Below, piece by piece: positions 35,401 through 45,392 of a stretch of DNA of 64,000 bases. A program made the translations under genes and the position numbers. This DNA comes from Paracyclopina nana (taxonomy: Eukaryota; Arthropoda; Copepoda; Cyclopoida; Cyclopettidae). Each line of letters starts with the position of its first letter. Within the stretch, counting starts at the first letter, position 1. The stretch lies in assembly GCA_019096065.1 (NCBI GenBank), contig JAGUCH010000003.1, positions 992,001-1,056,000 on the forward strand, read 5' to 3'. Under the pieces are notes generated by a model, which saw nothing but the letters and a program-made list of their open reading frames with translations, was not told the origin of the DNA and ran no database searches.

Positions 35401-36468
35401 GCACTGCCAACTTTTGATGATGAACCTCAAGGTAATTATCAAATAACAGCCATAACTAATCCTGCAACAACTTTTTCTACTTATCAGATAATGACAGTCA
35501 TGATGGAGGGAATAGAGGATTTCTTCTAACTGGCTTATTTCCTGTCACTCCTTCTAGTCCCTGCAAAGAGTCATTCGACTTGCACAAAAATGGAAGTAAG
35601 CTATCTGACGTTGGACTAAGGCAAAAGAAGTTCAAATTCTATGTTCCAACTCATGAGGTAATTAAGAGTATCAAAATTTGATTATTTGCTTTTCAAAATC
35701 ATTATTGCAGAAATCCGAGCTAGAAGCAACTTTGGACTTTCATGTCCAACATTTGGACCAAAGCATGGTGAAAGAAGATACACATACTTTATTTGATAGA
35801 AAAAATTCAGCTGAGAGAAGGAAAGAATGGAGTGCTGCCAGAACCAATTCAATAAGTAAGTCAAGTTACTATTTATCCTGAAAATTAGTTGCTTACTTTT
35901 GCCATCTTAGGAGAACTGTGTGTGACTAAAGGGGATCCAGCTTTATCATTGCTAGGCATGACTCTTGTAGATCTACCTGATCTGCTTTTGCCAGATGACT
36001 ATCAATGGCTTTTGAGCAAAGAAGTTGTTTTTCAACCTTTCAAAGTTACTCTAGGGCCTCACTTGAGCAAAAGTCTTGAACAGACTCTGAAACACTACAC
36101 AACCTTGGAAGCCTTTATTGGGTACATAGAATGCTTGTCATCTTGGATAACTGGGTCATTTGAGGCTGAGCAAAGCCAAGTTCAAGCTCCCATGCTCAAT
36201 TTAAAAATGTTGAAGCTCCTCTCAGGTACTTTTGCAAAATTAAAGCTCAAAATATTGATTCACTGTCATTATTTAACTGTTTATTTCAGCAAGCTTTGAA
36301 GGCTACTTAAAATTGGATTTAGTTGGCAAATGTAAGCATCTTACTCAGTGGGAGAGGATCAATGAAGACTTTCTGCTATCTTTGATTGACCTTTGGGTAG
36401 CTCACATCCTATTTCTTGATTCACCTCACATGTCCACAACTCACTTGCCATCCAAAAACAATCTGTGA
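32462..36468 (+). CDS. Sorting nexin 19-like protein
   Basis: Eleven exons: 32462-32621, 33406-33524, 33581-34003, 34060-34354, 34408-34744, 34798-35152, 35221-35431, 35488-35657, 35711-35855, 35911-36225 and 36290-36468. All phases agree; 902 residues. An N-terminal hydrophobic hairpin (LPLIVLFIIILDLA; WITYLAIASISAILT) is followed by a PXA-type domain (about residues 90-290; ITEKYIQPWSYGLHADL, KFVEVVVEKLL), acidic linkers, a degenerate PX-like region (about 480-620) and a nexin-C-like end (about 730-850; LLGMTLVDLPDLLLPDDY). With no RGS domain, SNX19 fits better than SNX13/14/25. Family role: membrane anchoring and endosome-ER contact. The first intron (784 nt) holds two separate small genes. 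The gene ends 47 nt from the convergent SMP-C2-C1 gene. Confidence 0.7.
32888..33091 (+). CDS. Small zinc-ribbon protein 1
   Basis: Intronless ORF of 67 residues inside the first intron of the SNX19-like gene, same strand. CTKC near the N-terminus and CKAC near the C-terminus form a four-cysteine zinc ribbon. Between them are VIYGYPSPGLLEKAKEGQVF and LGGCCPEP. The frame CxxC...YGxPxPxLxExAxxGxxxLGGC...CxxC is one I know from many small uncharacterised bacterial proteins; this recollection is unchecked. The ATG at 32,888 is the first in frame. Its paralogue lies 102 nt downstream. Confidence 0.7.
   Translation: MEAAAANVKPCTKCQSEANVLKVIYGYPSPGLLEKAKEGQVFLGGCCPEPGKEFHCKACKITFGSDE
33194..33382 (+). 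CDS. Small zinc-ribbon protein 2 (tandem paralogue)
   Basis: Intronless ORF of 62 residues with the same layout as the preceding one: CPDC, VVFGRPGPELMEKANQGL, HLGGCCPKP, CKKC. About half the positions agree with protein 1. An AATAAA at about 33,179 precedes its ATG by 15 nt and could serve gene 1. Another AATAAA follows its own stop by 1-2 nt, and the SNX19-like exon 2 begins 23 nt after that stop. Conserved cysteines and the GxPxPxLxEKA core in both copies argue for selection rather than chance. Confidence 0.7.
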   Translation: MMSGSEKKICPDCRNDSDVVQVVFGRPGPELMEKANQGLIHLGGCCPKPDENFFCKKCQKTF

Positions 36469-36515
36469 ATTTAAAATACACTAGGAAATTATAAAACACA
36501 TAAGTAAGTTGCTGC

Positions 36516-39391
36516 TTACAATTCCATATGAGGCAAACTGGTGTCTAAGCAATGCTCTTGAACTTTAACATGACAAGGTTTGTGGCAGGTGAGAGAGCAA
36601 TCTCTGCACACATAACCCTGTTTGCCAAGCCTTAATGGAATGTTCATTTGACATACTGTGCAAAGTGTCCCTCTACAAAAGGTTCATAAAATTATTAAGA
36701 TTACTATTTTATGCTTGAAAGTCATAATTACCCCTTGATTCTCTGAGCTACAAAAACATGGTCCATGTAAATGTGCAATTTGGTTCCTTTTCTCCCAATG
36801 CGACCTCTTTTGGCTTTTGCCTCATGGTAAGGAATCAAAAAGTGTCTGAAAAGCATGATATGATGACTTTTCTCAATTTTAAAAATGGAGGACTTACTGC
36901 AAAGTTCCATTCTTGTCTCTGCTTTCCAGCACCAGAGAAGACTCCTCCGTGATGTAGGTTTTTGCTGAGGCTGAGCTAATTCCTGACAAATCACTCTGAC
37001 TTCCATTTTCTCTCTGAAGAGTCCCATCATTGCTTGACATTCCTGTTCAACATCTCATTTTTACTCACATCTTGATGATGGTTAAGTCAATTTAGGCAAA
37101 AGTGCCATGCAATCATTTTGGCACTTTTTGTTATTTTAACCCATTGGGCCTTTTCCCATTAGTGCCTTTTTCTATTAGAGCTTTTTAGCTCTTCCCTTAT
37201 TTGCAAAAAATGGTATATATACCTCTGTTTTGGGAAGCAGACCTGATTCTGTCAGCTGACATGGCCCGTATGCCTGTGATGATGCTGTTGAACTGGTCAT
37301 TGATCTTTTCCATGGTACTTTTTCTCTTAGTGCCAGGGGTCATTTGGTCATTGGTGATCACTGATGGGGCTATGGAGGTAGTGGATCTCCCCAATGAGGC
37401 AGAGGCTGACATCCTTTTCTTAAACCTGCTTACTAGATGGTCTCTCTTATTTCTCACCCTGCTTCTACTCCCAATGAATGCTGAAAACAAGCAATTTATA
37501 AAACTAGTTATTTCAACTTTCAAGTGTTATTCATAGTACGTGAATCTGGTTCATCTTCTTTGTGTCCATTTTCGTCAGCCTTGAAATGAAGAAGGTTAAT
37601 TTTTCATATTGTTTAGCTTCCAAATTGTTTAAGTTACTTGATGGTGGTTATTCTGCTCATGATCTTCCAGGACTGAAATGGCTTCCATTTCGGCATTTAA
37701 TGTGCTTTTAAAGGACTCTTTTGCCTTGATGTCATCCTGGGTGACAAGGAACTGGACAGTTAGTAAGCCACTGAAAGCATCAGAAGATATGGCAGCTCCA
37801 GGATTGCCTTGAAGTGGAATAACCAGTCTTTGTTGCTGGGATAATTGCAGCTCAGAAATTGCCACTATTCCAAGGCCAAGAAAAGTTTCAGTCTTGTTAT
37901 TGTTCCAGACCTCAAAAAGGAGCTCTTTGCTGGTATTTTTAAGTTCACTGGAATCATCAAGGAAAAGGTTATCACCATTACTTATAATTTTTTAAATATG
38001 CTCTCACAAGGTGAAGGTTTGGTTCCAGACAGCCTCTTCAGTACTCATTGGAAACTGAGCGGTGTCAGTCTTGAATCGTTGACTTGGCTCATCCAATTCC
38101 ATGATGACAAATGGAGAAATGGCATCATTTGGCAAATTGACAGCCTTTGCTACACAAGTATGCAAAAACCGTTTGGCTTTCTTCCTTAGAGTTGGAAAAG
38201 GCACTTTCTCGTCACTAACAACTTTGGCCTCACTTTTTGGAGTGGCATCCTGGTCCTTCTCATTAAGCAGATTGACTTTCCTCCGAAAAACTGGAAATGG
38301 ACTGACCACAGATCCACCAAAGTCTTCCAAATTGATGTTGATTTGAGCTCCTCTCAGAGCAGAAGTGGCCAATTCCTTGACAATTTCAGCCAAGTCTTCA
38401 TCCAATTTCAGCCTGCTCAAGCTGTCAATGGAATAGACAATCTGAGAAGAGGAATAAGGCCATTTTTCAGCTATTTTAACTCAATAAATGTCACCACACC
38501 TCTGGCCAGCCTTCAAGTTTGGCATTGACAACCCTTTCCCTTGAGAGAACAGCAATTGCAGCTCTTCCTCTGAGACGTTTAAGGATCATTTTGGCTGGGA
38601 TCTTTTCACCTCCAGATTTGCACACATGGCCTTTCATGCTCAAATCTCTGGCTTCAATGTCCAATGTTATGGTCTGAAAAAAAAAATTTTTGAATGAAGC
38701 ATTTAAAATTAGAATGTTGCAATTAAATAAGTACCATGTTGTCATTGGGATGAGACTGAGTGACCAAATTGGTAAACTTTGGACATTCAACATAATCCAG
38801 GATGCCTTCCAATTGCACAGACACATTTTCCTGGTCATAAAATTATTTTAAAATTAAATGCAATATAAGAAGGTAAACTAAAGCTTAATTACTCCAATTG
38901 AGTCAATGTATGCAGACATTGCATCCATCCAGAGCTGAGTCAGTGTGGCTGTCAAGGTAGGAGAGGTGAAAATCTGAGTCATGCAAGCATTGACCCATGT
39001 GACAGCCTCGCTGTCTGATCCAATAGATAAAGGTACATCCCACTTGGGCTCATAATTCACCTTCACCACTTCCTCCACTTTCACCTCCTCACTCTTTACA
39101 GCTTCAACCTGGGCAGAAAAATGTGAAATAATTAAAAAATAGTAATATTTACTTGGACACCTCAATGATGGGCTCAATTTTTGGAGGCTCTTCTTTAGGG
39201 GTGACAGCGGTGTCTTTGGCAGAAGATTGAACTAGATAAGAAGCCAATAAGTACACAACTGCAGCCACACCAATCCATATAGCAAAAATGGCCATGGCCA
39301 AATTTGCCATGGCACCATAGTCTTCATCATAGATGGCATTTTTGGAGGCACAAATCAGTGCATCCAAATCATCAGCCAAGTCCCTCTCCAT
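36516..39391 (-). CDS. TM-SMP-C2-C1 protein, C2CD2/TMEM24- or PDZD8-like
   Basis: Eleven exons (39161-39391, 38893-39108, 38735-38830, 38500-38673, 38008-38441, 37638-37947, 37540-37579, 37223-37480, 36898-37042, 36732-36845, 36516-36672), phases consistent, 724 residues. An N-terminal membrane helix (LAMAIFAIWIGVAAVVYLLA) precedes an SMP-like lipid-transfer region (about residues 95-270). A C2 domain follows (about 290-440; FLHTCVAKAVNLP, ELLFEVWNNN, FLGLGIVAISEL), then a Ser/Arg-rich linker and a C-terminal C1 zinc domain (HVFVAQ...CTVC...CRDCSLTCHKPC...HC). Such proteins move lipids between ER and other membranes. The C1 domain recalls PDZD8, but no PDZ domain is seen, and the C2 is nearer C2CD2/TMEM24. 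Subfamily is therefore left open. Confidence 0.7.
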
Positions 39392-40279
39392 GTTGCACTC
39401 AGCTGATTTGACTTTTTGGCGAATTCTTGGCAATCTTCAAGATTATTCTGCTGCTTGTACTACAAGCTTTCCTTCCTGTTGCTGCCTGCTGCAGTCTCCG
39501 AAAATGCATCAACTTTTTCACCTTCCTGCATTTCATCACGACAACATGAAACATTTTTGAAAGTCAAATCTCGATAGATTTAATTGAACAAAGACTGCAA
39601 TCTACCTGCATTACCCGTGCCTAATTGCAAGGCCAACTACAATATCATCTTTTTTAAGTAGAAGCTTGAGTTATGAATTTTAGAAAAAAAGGATCCTGAA
39701 AACACTTTAAAAAAGCATTGAGCTGATTTGGCCAAGAACTACAATTATGATATGGACAAAACGATACAAAAGTTCCATTGTTAGCAAGAATTTCATTATA
39801 AATTGTTTGAGTCCACACTCAAAAATAGGCCCTATCAAGAAAAATGAAGCCTTCCTTTTGGAGGAAAATAAAAATATATGGGTTACAAGTATATGTACCA
39901 AGACTTCATCAAGATGTACACTTTCAGCAATTAAAGTGAACAAATCTTGTTAGAATATAGTTCCTATGTAGCTCAACTTTTAAGTTAAATTAAAAAATTA
40001 AAATTCGTTCAACGGTAGTGTCTCACAAATCCACGTATTACTCATCTGATAACATCTATGAGAATGCAATGTTTAATTTTGGGTGATATTAACAAATAAG
40101 AATAACTCTTAGTAAAAGGAGGAGCAGATTCCTTGAGGGCACTTTTTTGAAGTGGCTAGTAGTTGCATCATCCTCATCACTGAACAGAATGTTTTCTTGC
40201 TTAAAATGGAGAGAACTTAATCACAGCGACGACACTAACGGATCTTTAAAAATTGTTCTTGTGTATCAGCCTTCGTTTG
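39392..40279. other. Intergenic, no gene seen
   Basis: Lies between the 5' end of the SMP-C2-C1 gene and the 3' end of TMED7. AT-rich, with no supported exon. Confidence 0.4.
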
Positions 40280-41257
40280 TCAGTGATAGCCATACATTTT
40301 GGAAGGCTTGTCTTCGGAGAAAAACGACCTGAGAACGTACACTTGACCAACTCCAACAACGAAAATGCTGAGCGTGACGAAAAACGACCAGATCATCACT
40401 CTTTCGTTAAGCTCTTCTGCTCGTTTTCGGCCCTGCATCAAAGGAAATAATGGATCAATCGAATACTAAACGTATAATTACACTACTAGTTTCATACCTG
40501 AGTTTCTCTGAGTCGATGATGTGTTTGATAATCGATGATGCTATTCAAATTCTCATGAACCTCTTGAGCTGACGTTTCAAGCTGCAAAACAAAGCATAAA
40601 TCTTTTGGTGAGCAAACTGAATTCAAAATTACACTAGTTAATAATAATTCAACTGCAAATGCTGTTATTTGAGCTTAGCAGTCATTCTTGCAGCCTTCTA
40701 ATCGGATTTTTAGCTTACCCCTGTAAAATTGAACACCTACGTAGACTTAACAAAATGAAGCTTGAATAAATGAGGTTGTTAGCATAGTGTACCTGAGTCA
40801 TGGCAGTCAAGTGTTCGCCAACACCTGGCAACGGCTCTTCATCACCGACTTGAAAGTCAACGTACACCAATTTGTGGCTAAACGTGGAGAACTCGTTGGA
40901 AAAGCAAACTTTGTACTCTCCTGTCATGGCAGCAGTCCAAGTATGCGAATCGTACTGCTTCTTCACCTGCTTGTAAATCACATTCTTTTGAGGATCCATA
41001 ATTGTGGCGTCCACATCATAATGACCTCCAGTGACAACCTAGAATAAAATAGGATTTAAGTCGGGTTTTCTTTTACAAGTTTTGTTCTTTTGCTTTCTTG
41101 CCTGAAACTCTACAGTGGACTGGACTCCTTCATCGATCACTTCGAAAAAACACTCTTTGGCAGCATCAGGCAATTCAAAAGTCAGCTCTACCGAGCTTCC
41201 GAGGCCGACAAGGCCGCAAATGAAGGCTGTCAAAAACACCGGTGAAACGGTGGCCAT
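40280..41257 (-). CDS. TMED7: p24 family cargo receptor TMED7/TMED3-like
   Basis: Type I membrane protein of COPI/COPII vesicles. Exons 41102-41257 (ATG 41,257), 40793-41038, 40498-40581 and 40280-40432; 212 residues. A signal peptide is followed by a GOLD domain with C near residue 36 and another in [15 protein letters not shown]. Next come a coiled coil with [20 protein letters not shown], a transmembrane helix and the cytosolic tail [20 protein letters not shown] and FDFQVG-type strands place it in the gamma (TMED7/3) class. Intron 1 begins GC (TTTCAG|GCAAGA); the homology reads [12 protein letters not shown] uninterrupted across it, so the GC-AG intron is well supported. Confidence 0.92.
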
Positions 41258-41980
41258 CTTGAAAGTTTTAAGTTTCGTCTTGACCAACAGCTGAGCTGAC
41301 GACGACCTTCGTGGCCTCTCTGAATCGTAATCCACCCTGGCCTCTAGCCTCCAATTGACCAACTAATCGTCTTCGAGTTGATTCATTAGCACGGACACCA
41401 TAAGAGCCTGAATTGTGACAGCTGAAATTGGAAGCCGAACACGTCAACTTGTGCTTAGTAAATCGTAAGTAAAATATCTGTTTCATTATATAAAAAAGTA
41501 ACCAAATGGAACTTTGAATTGGACATTTATTTTATTTCAATACAAAATAGTACTTTATTGAAGTCTGAATGTCGATAAAAGTTATATTTTTAGGCTTTTA
41601 ACTTGATAACTTTTTGTTTTTATTGCGAGTTTTTTACTAGCTGTGTTTTGTCAATAAATCTAAGGCAGTAATATTCGATTTACAATTACTTTTTAGTTAA
41701 ATAATGAATAAGTTTACACTATGGCACGGATATGAACTCTTTGTTTATAATTTTTAAAAAGCAGTTCATGGCTTATTTTGGAAATAACATTCAAATAATT
41801 TGTTGTTAGATTGCTTCATCGATCCTTCTTTTGTGGATTGAGCTACTTTTCGATTATGCTACTTTTAGGTCTTAGCGATAACACAGAAACAGTTGTCACT
41901 TTTTTAGATTTTACATCATCGTTTTAATTTTCAAATATTGTCAAATTCAAGGGTGTTAACTACAGCAGCTCGGCGCCAGC
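41258..41980. promoter_or_regulatory. Divergent intergenic region TMED7 / HGS
   Basis: 723 nt between opposite start codons of two membrane-traffic genes. No ORF supported. Promoter function is inferred from position only. Confidence 0.4.
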
Positions 41981-44454
41981 ATGTTTCGGTCAACTTCTTC
42001 TTTCGATCGGCTCTTAGAACGAGCAACTTCGAATTTGTTGCTAGAACCGGATTGGAACGCCATTTTACAAATATGCGATTCCATCAGGTCGGGCGACACA
42101 CCGGCCAAATATGCCGTAACGGCAATCAAGAAAAAGGTGTACCACGAAAATCCCCATGTGGCGCTCTACGCACTAACAGTAAGTAATTTTGCCCAATTTA
42201 TGGCTTCTTTAATATTTTTTTCCAAAAAAATGTCGTTTTCTATGCTTTGACAATCTAGTGTAAATATTTGTCTCCGCTCACTGTTTAGCTAGTTCGCAGC
42301 TAGCTTAACCCCAGCTTATATGCTCTTAACACTATGCAAATACTTTCACTTTTAATGTGCCTTATGTGAAAATGTGTATGTATAGCGTTCAGCTTTTTTT
42401 ATGTACCTTCATTTTCATCGATTCTTTCAGGTTTTGGAATCATGCGTGAAAAACTGTGGCAGCCTCGTCCACGAAGAGGTGGCCACTCGAGCATTTATGG
42501 AAGAGCTTCGGGAAATGCTCCGGCATTCCAATGACGAGAACATCAAGAAGAAAGTGTTGGAAATGTTGCAAACCTGGGGAATGGCATTTAGGAACTCTCC
42601 CCGATACAGGATCGTCACTGTAATAACACATTATGCATAGTCCACATGAGAAGCCCTACAAAAAATGTTCTATTCATAGGAGACTCTAAATCTGATGAAA
42701 GCCGAGGGTTGGAAGTTCCCAGCTATACGCGAAGCCGAGGCCATGTTCGAGGCTGACACAGCGCCAGAATGGGCCGAGGCCGATGTCTGCAATCGTTGCC
42801 GGGTAGCCTTTGGCTTGATGACTCGTCAGCATCATTGTCGTGCCTGTGGACAAGTGTTTTGCAGCAAATGCAGCTCCAAGGTTTGCCCTCTGCCGAAGTT
42901 TGGCATAGAGCGAGAAGTTCGCGTCTGCGATCCTTGCTTCGACCAATTCGGACCTAAGGAAGAAACCATCAGTCCTCGCCATCAAGTGAAGAAGCAATCC
43001 AGGGGACCACAAGAATCCGAATTGCCAGCAGAATATTTGGCTTCTTCTTTGTCCCAGCAGGTAAACACACACTACATCTAGCTGGATGGCGTCTCGCAGC
43101 TGGCCTGGCCAGTGCGCAACTGCGCTTGAACAGCTGATGAAAGTGCAAAAAAAAAATAGTGTATGACTCAACGACATTTATCTTTGTTGCAGAGTCAAGC
43201 TCCGAAGAGTGGGAAATCTGAGGCTGAAATCAAGGAAGAGGAAGAGCTACAGTTAGCCTTGGCCTTGTCCCAATCCGAGGCTGAGGAGAAGGAGAAGCAA
43301 AAGCTCAGGTCCACCTCGACCTTGCTGAACAGATCTACTGAACAGACAAACAAGGTGAGTTGTAGTAGTCCCACTACTGGAATTTACCAAGATAATAATT
43401 ATCTTTGCAGGTGACTAAAGCTGTCCCCGAAGACCTGGATCCCGAACTGGTTAGGTACCTGGATCGTGACTTCTGGGAGCAAAAGGAAAAGGAGAAGGCA
43501 GCGGAGAAGGCCAAGGCCATCTCCATCAGTAATAGCTCCACCAAGAAAGTGGAAGTGTCATCATCTGCAGTAGCTGTCAACCATACTCCATCGCCCTCAA
43601 AGAGCAGCATGGTTCCCAAGGCCCAAAACGACGAGGACCTCGACGAGTTTGTCGTCACTCTGAGGACTCAGTTGGAAATCTTCGTCAACAGGATGAAGTC
43701 GAACAGCTCCAGAGGGCGCAGCATCACCAACGACTCCTCGGTGCAGACCCTCTTCATGAACACCATGGCCATGCACTCGAAGCTGCTGAAGCACATCCAG
43801 GAGCAGGAGGAAAAGCGGATCCACTATGAAGGCCTTCAAGACAAGCTGGCTCAAGTGAAGGATGCCAGGGCGGCCTTGGACGCTCTCCGCGAGGAGGAAC
43901 GCGAGCGCAAGCGTCAGGAGGCCGAGGAAGCGGAGCGATTGCGTCAAATCCAAATGCGTGAGAAGCTTGAGCTGATGCGTCAGAAGAAGACGGAGTATTT
44001 GCAGTATCAGCGCCAATTGGCATTGCAGAGAATGCAGGAGCAGGAGAGGGAGATGATGCTGAGGCAGGAGCAGACAAAGCAGCAGTACATGCAGCAGCAG
44101 CAAATCTACTATCCCTATCCAGGGCCTCAGCAGTTCCAGCCCCCTCCCACATCGGTGGCCATGCCTGGTCCATATGGCCAGATGCCCTTCCCTCCTCCCC
44201 AGGAGGCTGGAGGAGCTCCTCCAGCCTTCAACATGACCTCCATGGGAATGGCATTGCCCCATCAGCAGCCCATCTATCATGCTGCACAGCCTCAGCCTCA
44301 GGGACAGGCTCCTGGCATGGTGATGATGCATCAGCAGCTCCAGATGACTCCTCAAATGCAACAGCCTCCTCCTCAAGTCCAGCAACAGCAGCAGCCTCAA
44401 GGAGCCTCTGGTGGAAATACGGCTGCTTTGGCTGAGTTGATTTCATTTGATTAG
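41981..44454 (+). CDS. HGS: ESCRT-0 subunit Hrs (hepatocyte growth factor-regulated tyrosine kinase substrate)
   Basis: Sorts ubiquitinated cargo at endosomes. Exons 41981-42178, 42431-42619, 42680-43060, 43193-43354 and 43411-44454; all junctions phase 0; 657 residues. A VHS domain (residues 1-140) is followed by a FYVE zinc finger (about 155-215) with RQHHCRACGQVFC and a closing RVCDPC. A UIM follows (about 260-285; EEELQLALALSQSEAE), then the coiled-coil STAM-binding core, a Gln/Pro/Met-rich region and a clathrin-box-like C-terminus AELISFD. Order and length agree with animal Hrs. Confidence 0.96.
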
Positions 44455-44725
44455 TTTCATTTCGTGATTATGACTCCTCAAATATAGCATTCATGTTTAT
44501 TATTAAGTTTGGCTGAGTGAGAACGTTTTTGAAACGGGTTAAGACTTCAGGCTACCCATGGTACAAGAGTTGTAAACGTAATTGCCATGGCCTTTGTGAA
44601 GTGGCGGGTTTTGAAAGGTTTTGGCTGCTTAATTTTTGCCACGTCTGGTTCCTAGCAATTTGTTGTGAAAAATTGTAAACAAAGTCATATTACATATGGG
44701 TCCACATTTTGTCTGCTAGTAAGGC
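44455..44725. other. Intergenic, no gene seen
   Basis: Short gap between Hrs and the small membrane ORF upstream of TIMM10. It presumably contains the HGS 3' UTR and the promoter of the next unit. Confidence 0.4.
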
Positions 44726-45017
44726 ATGGTTTTCGGGTCTCTGGCAAGGCCAAAGCAGCAACTTAACCAGTCTCCGCTCAGAAGAGCCGCAGGAAGCAGA
44801 GTGTTTAAGATTTCCCTCGGCTGGTAAGCTGCTCCTTCTTTTATTCCAGCTTGGTCTTAATTTTTCGTCCGTGTCTAGGCTGTCGCTGATCAGTGTGAGC
44901 ATTCTAGCATTCGCTCTGATTAAAGACGATGCTATAAAGAAGCGAAAAGAGCACATCAAGGCAAAGAAGGAGGTGCTTCAGCGAGTGAGAGAAGAAGCCG
45001 AAAAGTCACTCAAATAA
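44726..45017 (+). CDS. Small single-pass membrane protein, 78 residues
   Basis: Exons 44726-44823 and 44879-45017 joined across a 55-nt intron, phase 2. A basic, Ser/Arg-rich N-terminus (MVFGSLARPKQQLNQSPLRR) resembles a mitochondrial presequence or matrix tail. It is followed by a hydrophobic helix (WLSLISVSILAFAL) and a highly charged Lys/Glu helix (KKRKEHIKAKKEV). I do not recognise the family. Small mitochondrial assembly factors have this shape, and the next ORF, TIMM10, is mitochondrial. The stop codon is only 9 nt before the TIMM10 ATG, so both are probably read from one mRNA. Confidence 0.65.
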
Positions 45018-45026
45018 AACGTGAGC

Positions 45027-45326
45027 ATGGCCCAGCAGCAGAACGCCGGCCTCGCTGGCCTCGACGACGAGAAAATGAGGATGGTACAAGAGCTGGAGAT
45101 TGAAATGATGACCGACATGTATGCACGGCTGTCCTCGGCTTGCCACAAAAAGTGTATTCCTCCCAAGTACAGAGAGGCTGATTTGCAGAAGGGCGAATCT
45201 GTCTGCATTGATCGGTGCGTTGCCAAGTACTTGGAAGTCCACGAGAGAATAGGCAAGAAGCTCACCGAATTGTCCATGAAAGATCAAGAATTCCAGGCCC
45301 GAGTGGCAGGAGCTCCAGTCCCTTAA
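45027..45326 (+). CDS. TIMM10: Mitochondrial import chaperone TIM10
   Basis: Small Tim chaperone of the intermembrane space that escorts hydrophobic precursors. Intronless here; 99 residues. The twin CX3C motif is intact: CHKKC and CIDRC, with [20 protein letters not shown] typical of Tim10. The preferred start is ATG 45,027, because the in-frame GTG at 45,021 is not a normal start. It follows the 78-residue ORF by 9 nt and converges on BCDIN3D with 66 nt between stops. Confidence 0.94.
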   Translation: MAQQQNAGLAGLDDEKMRMVQELEIEMMTDMYARLSSACHKKCIPPKYREADLQKGESVCIDRCVAKYLEVHERIGKKLTELSMKDQEFQARVAGAPVP

Positions 45327-45392
45327 ATACGATGTCAGCATGAATATTCTTGAGGTTTTATCGTTTCAAAGGATAATTCTTGCAGTAGTTTA

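Noticed and set aside
43597-44400. Long minus-strand ORFs opposite Hrs exon 5
   Set aside because: Leu/His/Arg-rich shadow frames of a Gln/Pro-rich coding region.
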